Assembly: GCA_030295235.1 (NCBI GenBank)
Contig: AP026142.1
Location: 496,001-560,000 of the forward strand
DNA from: Fistulifera solaris
Lineage: Eukaryota; Bacillariophyta; Bacillariophyceae; Naviculales; Stauroneidaceae
Direction of reading: 5' to 3'
DNA length: 64,000 nucleotides
Shown here in pieces: positions 44,587 through 55,879 of the stretch (the first letter of the stretch is position 1; every line of letters starts with the position of its first letter). The notes under the pieces were generated by a model. It was not told the DNA's origin. It made no database searches and saw only the letters and a list, made by a program, of their open reading frames with translations. The position numbers were made by a program, and so were the translations under genes.

Positions 44587-44769
44587 TGAAGACAGTTCTG
44601 GTGGACTCTTTTTAGTTCAAATTAGCCATGTTATACATATTTCTTGCTATTGTCGATTTCGATGCTAAAGCCGAGGATCGAGCGGCAGTTACATTCATCT
44701 CTTACAGCCAGGTCGCTTCCTCTATTGCCTTACAGTATTGCTACGTATTTTATAGATAGTTAGGAAGCC

Positions 44770-45168
44770 TTACTTGTCCCAGAAAAATTTCTTTTTCTTC
44801 ATATCCACCTTAGGCTTCGCCTCGGATTGAACGTACGTCGAATCCATGCGCTTCATCATCGCCGCGTGCTTCGCTTCGTGTTCTTTCATCATGAGATCCA
44901 GATGATTGACGGAAGGATCCTTGTACTTTTGCTTCATGTGAGCCTTGTCCATATTCCCGGTGCGCCTCGCCTTCAGGAGCGCCTGCTGAGCGGCCCATTG
45001 TTCGTCTAAATGCCCTTTACCCGAACCCGATCCGTGGATTGGTGTAAAGTCAAAGAATCCCATCGACAACTGAGTTGCTGGGCGATGAAGCACCGCCGGA
45101 AGCGGAGAGAATCCCCTCACAAGACCGGCGAGAATCACAAGTTCTGAGAAAAAGAGAAGTAGTTTCAT
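44770..45168 (-). CDS. Small plastid-targeted protein of unknown function
   Basis: 132 aa. A signal peptide (MKLLLFFSELVILAGLVRGF) with a G-F cleavage motif is followed by a transit-like stretch and a mature part starting GFFDFTPIHGSGSG. Then come a helical region with QWAAQQALLKARRTG, charged helices rich in Met, His and Lys (MMKEHEAKHAAMMKRM) and a Lys-rich end. I recall similar GFFDF-H-GSGSA proteins only as uncharacterised algal plastid proteins. The Met/His clusters could bind copper or other metals (inference). Starting at 45168 gives a well-formed presequence. Convergent with Nop58. Confidence 0.7.
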   Translation of the reverse strand: MKLLLFFSELVILAGLVRGFSPLPAVLHRPATQLSMGFFDFTPIHGSGSGKGHLDEQWAAQQALLKARRTGNMDKAHMKQKYKDPSVNHLDLMMKEHEAKHAAMMKRMDSTYVQSEAKPKVDMKKKKFFWDK

Positions 45169-45718
45169 TCCTTTTGATCTATTCGAATTATGCGAACATA
45201 GATTAATGATAAGCACAGGAATCGAACAGATGAAATAGTATAGCGTACGAGCTCAAACAGAACAAAAATTTGAGAACTTCGCTGTCATGAATGTCAAAAG
45301 GCATGCGGTGCTTTTTGTGATGGAATGTTGATGCTTTTGTGATGAGACGTTGTCCGTCTGTCTGAAATGTCACAGCAAGATTTTTGGCTGTCCATCACCT
45401 CGGGACTCAGTTTCTTGGAGTCAACAGTCAACCCGTGTTCCACATTCCACGATGTAGTTGTCAGGTTGCACGTTGGAACGACGCCACATAGATCTTAAAT
45501 CTTCGTTACCAGTACCATAACAATCGAATTGACTTCCGACGATAATTTTCTTGCCTGGAGGCGCGATGCTTCACTGCGTCATCTCGTGACTCACTACAAT
45601 GTCGGGGTGAAAAACATAAACTTTTGTCGAACTTTGGGGCCCCATTCCGTCTGTGCGTGACGACTTATATTTATCAGCGAAAGCTAAACTCCCAAAGGGA
45701 CAGTTCATGAGAACACCA
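45169..45718. other. Intergenic region
   Basis: Between two minus-strand genes. An open stretch at 45571-45861 overlaps the end of the SGNH-like gene in another frame and could be its true C-terminus if an indel exists, but I see no homopolymer that decides it. Confidence 0.4.
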
Positions 45719-46984
45719 TTAAGTGATTTCAATTTCTCCGCCGTTGTTTCGGCGATTCTTTCGTCGCTTTCGCTTTTCTCTTCGCGAAGGACCCCACAAT
45801 ACTGTTTCCAATCGCTGAAAACCAGGCTCAGGTAAGTTCCCTCTCCGAATGGCGTACACAATATACGCTAGAGTGCCAATCAATATGGCGATTGAAAGAA
45901 ACGCCACTTCTTGATGGGACGATCGATACTTTGTAGTAATTTCCGCCCGATCCATTTCGTCGCGAGCAATTTTTACTCCATCCATAATTTGTTCAGCCAT
46001 GGCAATGGCCATTGCCTCTCCAATGGCCATCATCGTATCCGCCCGTCCGGAATAGTGTTGATATGTGTCTCGCTCCGCGGCTTCCGGATCTGTTTCTTGA
46101 ACCACGTAGGGCGCGGTGGGCACATACGTAGTAATGCGTCGCATGCGGGCGAGATTGACCACCGACTTTTGCATTTCACGAAAATCAAGTTCTTTCTTCA
46201 TTACATTGACAGTTCCTTGTCCACCCAGTTCGCCGACCAAGATGGGTAGCCCCGATTTGATCTTGGTTCTCATGAACGTCAACAGAATGGTCAAATTGTC
46301 CTTGTAATTTCGGTTCGCGACGACATCTTCCAAATCGGAGTAGCCATGCCACCACAGTAATCCTTTAATGTCGTAGCGGGCGTGTTTGTACTCGGGACCA
46401 ATGATCGTATCCAGGTGTTTCACGGCGTCTTTGATGTTCGATAAGAGCCGAAACCATTGAAAGCCACCGGGTTCTTTGCCCAAGGGCGGCCGAAAATCCT
46501 TTTGCAATGTTCTTCCACTCCACGCGGATTTGATCAATAAAACAGGTTCTTCAAAGAATTCTCCCAAAACATGACCAAACTCGACTTCGGGACCGAACAA
46601 GTTGGCGTGCGCTCCAAATCCCTTCACAGTTAAATTTCCGTGCCGAAACGGTTTCCCTCGTTCGTGATCGTAATAGACAAAGACATCGTCCCGTGATTTC
46701 CAAGTGACACCATCGTCTTTCATCAGCCAATGTTGATAGCGATCTTTGGTGGCGGGTTGTGTAGCTAACTCGTGAAGGTGTGACAACGAAGCGTAGCCTT
46801 CGACATTGTCGTCACCGGCTAAAATGAACACGTGCACCAGCGGGCGCTGCAACCAGCTGGCTTTGGCGTTGTGGACAAGTAGTCCAATTATTACTATAAT
46901 TATGATTAGACTACGAATCGTTTTTTGAAGCGATCGATGCAGTTGACAAGATACTGTCATTCTTGGACGACGAGGGTCCGCCAT
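45719..46984 (-). CDS. SGNH/SASA-type carbohydrate esterase-like membrane protein, probable pseudo-enzyme
   Basis: 421 aa. An N-terminal anchor or signal (TIRSLIIIIVIIGLLVHNAKA) precedes a domain of the sialate O-acetylesterase (SASA) group: HVFILAGDDNVEGYASL is block I, GLLWWHGYSDLED is the Q-G-E-x-D region, LPILVGELGGQG the following strand, and QHYSGRADTMMAIGEAMA the block with the catalytic His. In active members block I reads GQSNM; here it is GDDNV, so the Ser nucleophile is missing. A second membrane helix (VAFLSIAILIGTLAYIVYAI) and a very basic tail close the protein. It may bind acetylated glycans without cleaving them (inference). Confidence 0.75.
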   Translation of the reverse strand: MADPRRPRMTVSCQLHRSLQKTIRSLIIIIVIIGLLVHNAKASWLQRPLVHVFILAGDDNVEGYASLSHLHELATQPATKDRYQHWLMKDDGVTWKSRDDVFVYYDHERGKPFRHGNLTVKGFGAHANLFGPEVEFGHVLGEFFEEPVLLIKSAWSGRTLQKDFRPPLGKEPGGFQWFRLLSNIKDAVKHLDTIIGPEYKHARYDIKGLLWWHGYSDLEDVVANRNYKDNLTILLTFMRTKIKSGLPILVGELGGQGTVNVMKKELDFREMQKSVVNLARMRRITTYVPTAPYVVQETDPEAAERDTYQHYSGRADTMMAIGEAMAIAMAEQIMDGVKIARDEMDRAEITTKYRSSHQEVAFLSIAILIGTLAYIVYAIRRGNLPEPGFQRLETVLWGPSRREKRKRRKNRRNNGGEIEIT

Positions 46985-47957
46985 AGGGTCGTATTTGTCA
47001 AAAAAAAAATGTGCGATGATGTGTTTTATGGCGTGACTTCTCTTATTATTTATATTTTCTGGTGAAATGACCCTTGACGGAAATCCAGCTGAGTCCTGTC
47101 GGAACGCGGAATATATGTAACCAATATCGATGAGTTTCCGAACGACGGCGTTTCACAAACATCAAAAAGGATGATGTGCATGGCTCGTGCTGTTGCAATA
47201 CTACGTATAATGTATTACGGAGTACACAAAAGGTCACTTGCAAGACGAAAGGGAATTGAGCTATTGAAGTGTGAGAACCACTACCAGTAGCGCAGTCTGC
47301 CGCGACACTAATTCATGACTGAAATGCAGTCGTGGCTACCGGAGAATTGACATTTCAGACCCCCTACAAACATGTTGATCCTCTAGAGAGTACAGATGAG
47401 ACGAGGAACGACGAATAATCGAGAACAAAGTGCTGCAAATGGACCTCGAGGTGCTTTGTATCGTGTTTTTCAATGATAAAGTCTGCTGAACAAACATACA
47501 AAGGCAAGGAGGCTTTATAGACAGGCGTGCATTGAAAATGTTGGTTTCAGGTTGGATTGCAGTCTTCGTATATAGGGCGTTCCACCATTTAGCTACACTT
47601 GGGGCTATAGCAAAGAACAGTGTCACACTTTTTCCGCCGCGCAACGAACATAAAAAAATGAATGCATTTGCAAAGGATGATTTCTAGATTAAGCTGTAAA
47701 CTTTAGATGCATTGTTAATGCTGCTGAAGGTAAATACAGTAGTCTTACTGATGTAACCGTTGATGATGCTTGGAGTGAAGTGCGTCGACAGTGTTCTGAG
47801 AAATGAATTCCAACGGCGTCTTCGATCTTTGTAAAAAGCAAGATGTTCAAAAAATATGCCGGTGACATGGGATATAATGTGATATATGATGTGACTGAGC
47901 GTTGTTTCAATGTAGTTTTTTCCAGGCATTAAGCTTCTTTTAAAGCCGCATCCAATA
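46985..47957. other. Divergent promoter region, 973 bases
   Basis: Between the SGNH-like gene (-) and Naa50 (+). No coding region is supported in either direction. Copy 5 of the dispersed 15-bp motif is here. Confidence 0.5.
47317..47331. promoter_or_regulatory. 15-bp near-palindrome, copy 5 of dispersed motif
   Basis: GACTGAAATGCAGTC; its reverse complement GACTGCATTTCAGTC followed by ATGAAT matches copies 1 and 4. About 330 bases upstream of the SGNH-like start. Confidence 0.4.
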
Positions 47958-48530
47958 ATGACTCGATTCGATGTCGAATTCGGTCCCATCACAATCGACA
48001 ACATTGAGCACGTAAGTCGACTCGTAAGACTATCTTTTTCTCCAATAATGAAGGGCACTCACTTTGCTTGTTAAGAACAGCTGCGTCGAATCAACGGAGC
48101 ATCCTTTCCAATAGTGTACAATCAGGCCTACTACAAGGACTTGTTAGATCAAGACGACGCCTCGCAACTCAACCAGTTTGCCTATTACAAAGGTCAAATT
48201 GTGGGAGCCATTTGCGCGGTTTTGCAAGACATTGCTGCTGCAGGAGAGCAACACGTTTACATCCGGACCCTGGCTGTACTTGCCGCGTACCGTGGACGAG
48301 GGATTGGGAGTCAACTGATGGAGAGATTACTGCACTATTGCGAGCAACGATCCTCGGTGACGGAACTCTCGTTGCATGTACAAATATCGAATGACGATGC
48401 TATCGATTTCTATACGGAAAAATTTCAATTCACGAAAGGAGAACTGGTGCAAAACTATTATCGGCGCGTCGATCCGCCACATTGCTATCGTTTGTATCGA
48501 ATCATTCGCAAGGGTAATTCAAATGCTTGA
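47958..48530 (+). CDS. NAA50: N-alpha-acetyltransferase 50 (Naa50-like GNAT)
   Basis: The first exon encodes 18 residues (MTRFDVEFGPITIDNIEH). A phase-0 GT-AG intron at 48012-48080 (69 nt) joins it to LRRINGASFPIVYNQAYYKDLL, the substrate-binding start of Naa50. The acetyl-CoA site reads RTLAVLAAYRGRGIGSQLME (motif A, R/Q-x-x-G-x-G/A), and motif B reads SLHVQISNDDAIDFYTEKFQF, followed by NYYRRVDPPHCYRLYRI, the Naa50-specific end. Naa50 belongs to the NatE complex at the ribosome and acetylates N-termini starting with Met. About 168 aa, the family length. Confidence 0.9.
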
Positions 48531-48574
48531 CATGATGTGTGGACATGAATGAACCGTTTATGCTAATTAGATTT

Positions 48575-49950
48575 CTAGACGACACGACTTCTCTCCTTAT
48601 GACTTTTGTGTCGCAAGGTTCGTAAGCGTTGCAAACTCAACGCAAACTCTTCTTCGGTCGCAGCAGTGAACACGCAACGAAAGAAGCCAGGCTGTTCATT
48701 CTTCATGCTTAGTCCTGGCGTCAGAAGAAGACCGTACGTATGCACCAGCTCTAAATAAAGCTTCCGTTCCTGTTCACTAGGAGTCAGTTGACTGTCGCTC
48801 GGTAAATAACGTGACAAGTCGATCCACACAAAAAGTCCCGCTGTCGGTGTCAGATACGGTATTTGGAATTCATCCAACACAGCGGTCAATTGTGCACTGC
48901 GTTGCATTAAACGACTGTGATTCATACGCCGAAAGGCGTGGACCCACGATTCTCCTCCTTCCATTTCGTGTTCCAAGATCATTTTGGTCCACAATTGCGT
49001 TGTGGACGAAATGCAACATAAATCATTCAACTTTTGCAGGGGCAACACGATTTCTTCATTTTCCGTATACGCGGCCCCAACCCGCAACCCCGATAACGCA
49101 AAATCTTTGCTCAAGGCGTACACCCAATGCACGTAGGGACCCAAACCTTCGTCGTTGCGATCAGCCAATTGCAGTGCCGACACAAACGTCTCGCCATAGA
49201 CCGATCCGGCATAAATTTCGTCACTAATGAGATGAATCTGTCGTTCTCGACACCATTGAATGCATTCCTCGACGACCGAGGGTGGATAACAAATACCCAG
49301 TGGGTTGTGGGGATGACTCAGTAAGAGTATTTTGGGTGTACTCTGCTGTTGGAGGCATCGTTCGTAGGCGGCATTGAGTGCAGCCGTGTTGGGAAAGTAG
49401 ATTTGTGCGTCTTGTGGTTTGGTTTGATAGTCTTGTGTTGTTACGGGTTCGACCCGCAATCCTGCACGAGCGACGAGATCAAATTCGAATGCGGCATAAT
49501 ACGGTGTGGGTATGAGGACGGATTCACCGGCCTCGGCCAAAGTAAAGCAGAGATTTTCCAAGACGGCATTGCAACCGGCTCCAACGATGAGATTTTCTCG
49601 TTTCAATCGCAATGGTTGTAATTGGAGCAAATCTTCGATATACACCGCCATGGTGTCAATAAAATCGGCCCGACCCTGAGTCGGCTGATAGTAAATGGCA
49701 TTTGCCGGAATGGAGAAAAGGTCGATTGAGGGCCGGCACCAACCAATCTTCCAACATGAGAGACTCGGCCACACCCAACTGTAATGCTCCCTGAGGATGT
49801 TCGGGACTGTATCGAACAACAGATCGCGCGTCCGCGAGATACGAAGGCAACAATCGGACGGCATCCCGTCCTCGCGAGGGAACTGAGCGACGACGCGAGT
49901 CGTCTTGTGGCTGTGACAAGTGAAGGATTGCAGCTAGTGTGTGTTACCAT
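48575..49950 (-). CDS. PLP-dependent class I/II aminotransferase, ACC-synthase-like
   Basis: Fold-type I aminotransferase. Motifs: SPEHPQGALQLGVAES near the N-terminus, YYQPTQGRADF, the cofactor loop GAGCNAVLENL, LLSHPHNPLG, LISDEIYAGSVYG, and ALSKDFALSGLRVG with the Schiff-base Lys. A C-terminal Arg region (GFFRCVFTAA) binds the substrate carboxylate. This order and wording resemble ACC synthases and related alanine/aromatic aminotransferases; the diatom protein need not make ACC. Frame breaks: A4 49716-49719 (one too many) inside NRPFSIPANAI, and probably GGG 49878-49880, which links the ATG at 49950 to the conserved part. Convergent with Naa50, with only about 45 bases between them. Confidence 0.8.
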
Positions 49951-50358
49951 TCTCGAATATACTGTTTTTGAATAGGATCAAGAAGGTTTTCTACGACAAA
50001 AGATGATAAGAAATGGTCCGATTTTATTACTATGTATAATGACAACGCAGCAAAGAAAGAAGAAATTGGGAGAGTTTTCTGCTTGTTTTTCTGTGGACGA
50101 AAACATGCCGAAACAAGTCACTATACGACACAAGTTTGTATCCCTGTTACGTTTATACGTTCCTTTCAGCTTCAACTAAAGCATCGCAAAACACAAAACG
50201 CATTACAATCATGATGTTGGTAAAACCATCCTTTCAATTTAACAGGTTCATCACGAGCTTTATTCTCTTGTAGACGTAGATCTAAATCACACTTTGCAAC
50301 CGTAACTTGATTCGTTGGCTTGAAGCCGCCGAAACTAAACCGAAGAATCATAATAGAC
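49951..50358. other. Divergent promoter region
   Basis: Between the aminotransferase and the DUF1995 gene. Nothing notable seen. Confidence 0.45.
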
Positions 50359-51372
50359 ATGCGCGCCTTTCACGTCCATCTATTATTCGGCTGCCTCACG
50401 GTCATGGTATTCCTGCCTTCTCGATTGCTGGCATTCCAACTGAAAACAAAACAACAGTGCTCCAGAACACAGCATAGTATGATTGCGAATTTATTCAATA
50501 CCGACAAGCAGAGCTTGCCATCACTGCCGAAAGACGTGAAAGAAGCCGTCCGCAAATGCCGAGAGGCCACTCAAGAGGCCTTGAAAAACCGCATCAGTCG
50601 CATGGATATCGAATTTCCCGTCGGAACCAAATTCAATGTTGAGAAATCTGGCAGCAAAAGCAAAGGACCACCCACGTTACAAGAATTTCAACGATCCGAT
50701 CGGGAATTGGCTCGATTGTTTGTAGAAATGTTTCAACCCGTCGGAGGAGATCGGATTGCCGTCATTTTCAAAGAGGATGAGCAGGCGGAACAAGCCAAGA
50801 AACTATGGAAAGGGGATGCTTCAGCGGCTTCACGTATCTTGGCGTTGAATCGCGGCAAGAAACAGCGAACAGGCAAAAAGTCCCTGGGCTTTGCCAACAA
50901 ATTGGCTGCTGAACTGGAAGAAGAAAAGTCCTCGGGGCCTTTTGCCTTGCCCGAGAATATTGAAGTCGCTTTGTTCATTAGTCCGGGACCGAAAGAACTC
51001 GTGGTTGTGGAAAAGATATGCAATCAAGTCGGTGATGGTACATTAGTCGTTTTGCTCAACACACGATTGGGCTCCATTTCCAATTTCGGATCGGCGGCCG
51101 CCACAAAACTGTTTACGCAAACATTCGAATCGGTCTTTCATTTGGCGGCAGCGCCTCAAGATGCCGCGCCGAATTGTCTGTTACACCGAGCCTACCCGAT
51201 GGATTGGGTGCTGGCGAGGAAACCGGCCGTTGGTCCGCCGAAATCCTTTGGGCGATGGTCGCAACGACCTACTTTGGAAGAATGCGCTTCGACTTTCCAG
51301 TCGCTGCAGCTTTCCGAAGTGGAACGTGGAGTGGAAAATGTTGTTGAGAATGTGGCCAGTTGGCTGAAATAA
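50359..51372 (+). CDS. Plastid DUF1995 protein, LPA3-like
   Basis: 337 aa, intact. A signal peptide (MRAFHVHLLFGCLTVMVFLPSRLLAF) has an A-F motif for plastid import. The DUF1995 domain begins LPSLPKDVKEAVRKCREATQEALKNRISRMDIEFPVG, with the nucleotide-fold-like strands RIAVIFKEDE, EVALFISPGPKELVVVEKI and LVVLLNTRLGS later. The end (HRAYPMDWVLARKP then LQLSEVERGVENVV) matches plant and cyanobacterial relatives. In Arabidopsis a DUF1995 protein, LPA3, helps assemble photosystem II; the same role here is an inference from the family. The ATG at 50359 starts the presequence; an upstream in-frame TTG was rejected. Confidence 0.85.
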   Translation: MRAFHVHLLFGCLTVMVFLPSRLLAFQLKTKQQCSRTQHSMIANLFNTDKQSLPSLPKDVKEAVRKCREATQEALKNRISRMDIEFPVGTKFNVEKSGSKSKGPPTLQEFQRSDRELARLFVEMFQPVGGDRIAVIFKEDEQAEQAKKLWKGDASAASRILALNRGKKQRTGKKSLGFANKLAAELEEEKSSGPFALPENIEVALFISPGPKELVVVEKICNQVGDGTLVVLLNTRLGSISNFGSAAATKLFTQTFESVFHLAAAPQDAAPNCLLHRAYPMDWVLARKPAVGPPKSFGRWSQRPTLEECASTFQSLQLSEVERGVENVVENVASWLK

Positions 51373-51782
51373 TATATAACCAAGATATGAAGATGTACCT
51401 TTCAGCAATGATGCTTTTAGTGTAGACAGGGGCTTTCTCTTGGACTGCTGTTCAGATAAACCAATATTAAATGCAACATTTAAACTACGAAATATATTTA
51501 TCACAAATATTTTAAGTGAGGCGACGTCTAATGATAATAAGCGACTACGTATATTAAGGTCACGATACTAGCCTGAACTTGATGATTTATAAATGGTACA
51601 ATACAAGGCCATATACCACATTCCATCGTCCAACCAAAGCAACACAGCTGATCCTGAAAACCGGCTTACACAGCATAGACCAGAGACAAAGATCTACACA
51701 CCGGCACACATCTCAGTTCCAACACCTTCAATCGATTCAAGAAAGACACAGATAAATGGCCTGACAGACTCACATCAAATGC
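51373..51782. other. Intergenic 3' region
   Basis: Downstream ends of two convergent genes. Nothing coding. The last 20 or so bases (TTATTTTCTCCAACCGCC) are shared with the 3' end of the paralogue at 55880. Confidence 0.45.
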
Positions 51783-53824
51783 TTATTTTCTCCAACCGCC
51801 ATCGCAGTAGCTGACGCAGACGTATTCACATCCATCGCCAGTTCCGAGGCCTCGGAATTTGCGGCCGTACTTGCCAGAAGTGCCGGATTCTCCAGTGGGG
51901 CAGATCTTCTCGTACTCGCAGCACTCTAATGAACCTTCGCCGCTCTTGCTTCCACTCTTGCTACCGGAATCAGGGCAAAAGCAATCGCAACTGCAGACAA
52001 CATCATCGGTGGGGCAGTGGTGTCCCTTACCCTTTCCTTTACCGTGGTGATGTCCCTTGCCCTTGCCTTTACCCTTTCCTTTGCCGCCCTTGCCTTTTCC
52101 TTTACCCTTGCCGCTCTTCTTCAAGATACGACCACCACGCTTGCCGGCGTAGTCATCATCTGTGGCGTAATCGTCTTCAGCGACGTAATCGTCACCATCA
52201 TCGTCACTTGGGTGTTCACCACCAACACAGCACTCGCAGTCACAGTCGCAACCGGCGCCGTCGGTGTAAGAGTGAGTAGGATAGCAAACACCAGTGTTGT
52301 CATCGTCTTCCACAATCATGGCATCGTCGAAGTCTGGGCAGGGTTCAATGCAGACGTATCCGCATCCAGCTCCCTTGCTCGAGCCACCGTCGCAATCGTA
52401 AGAATACTTCAAGCAGCACTCATCGTCACTGATGGCAACAGGGGGTCGAACAGGAGGACGGACGGGGGGGAGAAACAGGGGGTCGAACAGGAGGAGAAAC
52501 AGGGGGTCGAACAGGGAGGAGAAACAGGGGGTCGAACAGGTGGGCTCACAGGAGCTGTTGGGACGATTTCGTCGTCGTCGCAGAAATCGACGCAGACATA
52601 GTAGCACTCTTCACCGCTCTTCGATCCGTTGTACTCGCAGACCTCTTCATATCCACAGCACTCGATTTCATCATCAGTGTGGTCATCATCGTAGTAACCA
52701 CCCTTTCCTTTGCCCTTACCCTTGGAGCTTCCTTTGCCTTTTCCTTTGCCTTCAGGAGTGGGAGGCGACACAGGAGGACGGACGGGAGGAGATACCGGAG
52801 GTCGTACAGGCGGCGTTACTGGAACAGTAGGAATGACATCCGGGGTAGGAGGAGACACCGGAGGGCTGACCGGGGGAGGAACAGGAGGTCGTACAGGCGG
52901 CGTAACAGGAACAGTTGGAATGACATCCGGGGTAGGAGGAGACACCGGAGGAGGAACAGGAGGTCGTACAGGCGGCGTCACAGGAACAGTTGGAATGATA
53001 TCCGGGGTAGGGGGGAGACACCGGAGGACTGACCGGGGGAGGTACCGGAGGAGGAACAGGAGGTCTCACGGGCGGAGTAACCGGAACAGTTGGAATGATA
53101 TCCGGGGTAGGGGGGAGACACCGGAGGGCTGACCGGGGGAGGTACCGGAGGAGGCACAGGCGGCGTTACCGGAACCGTTGGAATGATATCCGGGGTAGGA
53201 GGAGACACCGGAGGGCTGATAGGGGGGAGACACAGGTGGCGGAACCGGAACGGGCACAGGGACAGTGGGGATGATGTCCGGAGTTGGTGCTGGTACGGGT
53301 GCAGGGACGGGCACTGGAACCGGTACCGGAACGGGCACAGGGACAGTGGGGATAATGTCCGGAGTTGGTGCTGGCACTGGCGCAGGGACTGGAACAGGGA
53401 CCGGCACGGGCGCAGGAACCGGAACAGGGACTGGCACGGGCGCAGGAACCGGAACAGGCACAGGAACGGGTACAGGTCTTGTGGGGACGATATCCGGCGT
53501 AGGAGCAGGGGGGAGGGGAGTATCCGTCGGAGCCTCGCCGGTTGGTTCAGGGCTGGGAGCGTTTTCAGGGAAATCGCAATTGCATACGAGCTCGTCGCCA
53601 ACTTCGTCACAGAAACAACACTCATCTTCACAGGCAGAGCAATCTTGGAAGCACGCCGGATGAGGTTCCTCAGGGCTTCGTTTCGGCGGGCATCGCTCGT
53701 AGCAGCAGGCGCTGAGGACGCTCAACTCGCGAGAACGGGTTTTGTCACAGCCAGCTTTCTCAGGCTTCGCGCTGTCAACAGCCAACAGAGAGAGCAGTGC
53801 CAAAGTCACTGAAAGAAACTTCAT
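51783..53824 (-). CDS. Secreted Pro-rich, Cys-rich, Lys/Gly-rich repeat protein (copy A)
   Basis: Not a named family. Signal peptide [19 protein letters not shown], a Cys-rich head (CCYERCPPK and [14 protein letters not shown]), then long Pro repeats: [13 protein letters not shown] tracts and PPV-type units separated by [11 protein letters not shown]. Next come Cys modules ([27 protein letters not shown]), Lys/Gly clusters ([17 protein letters not shown] and a later one mixed with His), and a conserved end [15 protein letters not shown]. The frame shifts several times, each at G6 or G7 runs inside repeat units whose sister units read GGAGG, so copy errors or sequencing errors are likely. The layout suggests a cell-wall or adhesive protein; the Lys clusters recall silica-forming peptides (inference). 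Tandem paralogue of 55880-57124. Confidence 0.75.
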
Positions 53825-53836
53825 TGTGCAGGTCAC

Positions 53837-55879
53837 TCAATACTTTAATGTCCACGTAATGAGTTGTTATACGTCTGAAATTTTTTGTGAGGATGGAAAG
53901 AAAATGTGCAAAGTGAGAGATGTGATTCGAAAGGAGTGGTGACGAGGCGTGCGACACGAACTGTCCAACGGAGTGTCCGCCCGACTCAAACACTTAAGGG
54001 GAAGTCGACGCAAAAAAATCGCATGGCACTAAAAATTTCGCACGGGTGATGAAATTTCCCGTGCCCAAGTCGACAGAGGTGCACCATGGACGTTTTGGCT
54101 GAATGAGACCTCGACTTCACGAATCATCAACGAAGGTAATCTCAATTGGTATGAATAATTGATAGAAAGCCTGATGTTGCCTGAACGAGTGTCCATCTAG
54201 CGAGTAGTGTCGTTGCTAGATGGTTGTTCGAACCGATTGATCGCGAAGCTGTTTCACCGAAGTTCGAGCCTTTTCATTTCGCTTTGATATCTGTTACGCA
54301 GACTTCGAAAGGTAGGAGAATGCGATATCAATGGAAAATAGTGCCTGCAATTTGCAATCGGTATGGACGAGGCTCCGCAAATAATCACAAGCGCCGAGAC
54401 GATTGAAATGACTCAGACCTCCCCCGCTAACGTTTGTTGGCGTTTACGCAAAACGAATAACGAATCTCACACAATAGTCGTTTTTCTTTCAAGTATCCAA
54501 CACTTATTGTTTTATTGGCCGTACCTTACTTTTATCGCAAACTGCTGTGAAACAATTGCGAGAGCACAAATTATAATGACGAAAGGGAGGTGCAAGTGCC
54601 GTGCGCCTTCCGTTTGTTTCGACTCCAATCCACTGGCTCTGCTGCCAACACAGCGTCTAAGTAAATTTGAACAAGATTGGCTTGCTGGCGCTCGGAATTT
54701 TTGAAGATAGTTTGTCACATAGGCGCTATCTATCGTTTCAAATTTTCTCGTACATACAAGTACGTATAAAGTCAACATTATGTATCAATGCTCAACCGGT
54801 GACAAAAAACCAAAATTTTTATTCCCACCGCATCACGACAAAAAAAGTCCCACGTTTGTCGGATGGGGAAAGCCGGCCAGCTATTCTACTTTTGGATGTA
54901 TAGTACAGTTTGTGTTCATTATTTCCGTTGCTACACATCACGTTATACCGGAGGAGGTCGCGACTGACTGGAGGAAACGAAAAATTGCACATGTCAGTAT
55001 TCTCACAAGCACTTGGAACATATGGACAATGAATAATCTTATGTTATTTCGTTCATTAGGTTCGATGTCATGATAATCTGATGTAAAAGCTTGTTATCCC
55101 TCCTTTCTGGTGCTAACATAACTTTCGAAAGGATGTATTGCACCTCCGAATGTTCTCTACTACTGTACTGACGACAAGCGGCTGTCGTTCAAAGAGAACC
55201 GAATTGCCGAAGATTGCCTGATAACAATGAATTATGGCCGCAAAACAGATGTGGTAGTTGTTAAAGATGGAACCACCCTTACTGCATGTAAAATCAGTCG
55301 GTTAGCCAAAGCTATAATCAGCGACCAAAATTACGTTTTCATCACCATGCGTAGTACCAGCGTCTTCGGCAACGAACAGTCTTTCAAGAACTTTGTCAAG
55401 GCCAGCATCAATCAAAATGATTGTTCCAAAGCATTCGTGCCCAGAACGTATCGCAACAAAATATGCAACCGAATTGATTTCGTCCATATTGGTAAAGCGA
55501 CAAGCTGAGCTTGCAGTGGGTGCAGCAGCGTTTGCTAAAGTACAAAATATTCGCGTTTCTTATCGCTTGACGGAAGGATATAGGATAGATGCAGATGCCG
55601 GGGTCCATACCTCTGGTGGAGTTAGGGTGTGTACAGCTCGAGAATCATTGAATTGGCTGGTGTCGTGTGTTTGTGAGCTGAGTGAAGCATCATCTACTTA
55701 ATTCAAAGAAAAAAACACAGATATTTTATTTAACAGTAATCAGCGATTACAAATAAAGTTCGTACTTGTAAGTTGATAGCATTCAGCATCAATGTAAACA
55801 AGACCAAATGCGAGTGCTCTAGGATTTCTTTTTTAACAGATAGATGGCTAGGAAGACTGACACGGAACTCGCGAAGTGT
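53837..55879. other. Two-kilobase region between the tandem paralogues
   Basis: Holds the upstream region of copy A, with a block shared with copy B (listed separately), then about 1 kb without clear features. Open stretches at 55227-55508 and 55393-55701 show no recognisable domain and are not claimed as genes. Confidence 0.5.
54245..54832. repeat. Duplicated non-coding block upstream of copy A
   Basis: Colinear with 57313-57853. Best core: TGAAACAATTGCGAG followed by ACAA-TATAATGACGA at 54548-54587, and CTCAACCGGTGACAAA near 54789-54804. Reading frames on neither strand agree between the copies, so it is probably regulatory or relic DNA. Confidence 0.65.

Noticed and set aside
53265-53663. 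Long open frame on the plus strand made of Gly-Thr repeats, and similar ones near 52710-53132 and 56379-56810
   Set aside because: They are the antisense of PVP/PPV codon repeats in the secreted proteins; low complexity keeps the other strand open.
55227-55701. Two overlapping open frames between the tandem paralogues
   Set aside because: No signal peptide or domain, and composition like intergenic DNA.
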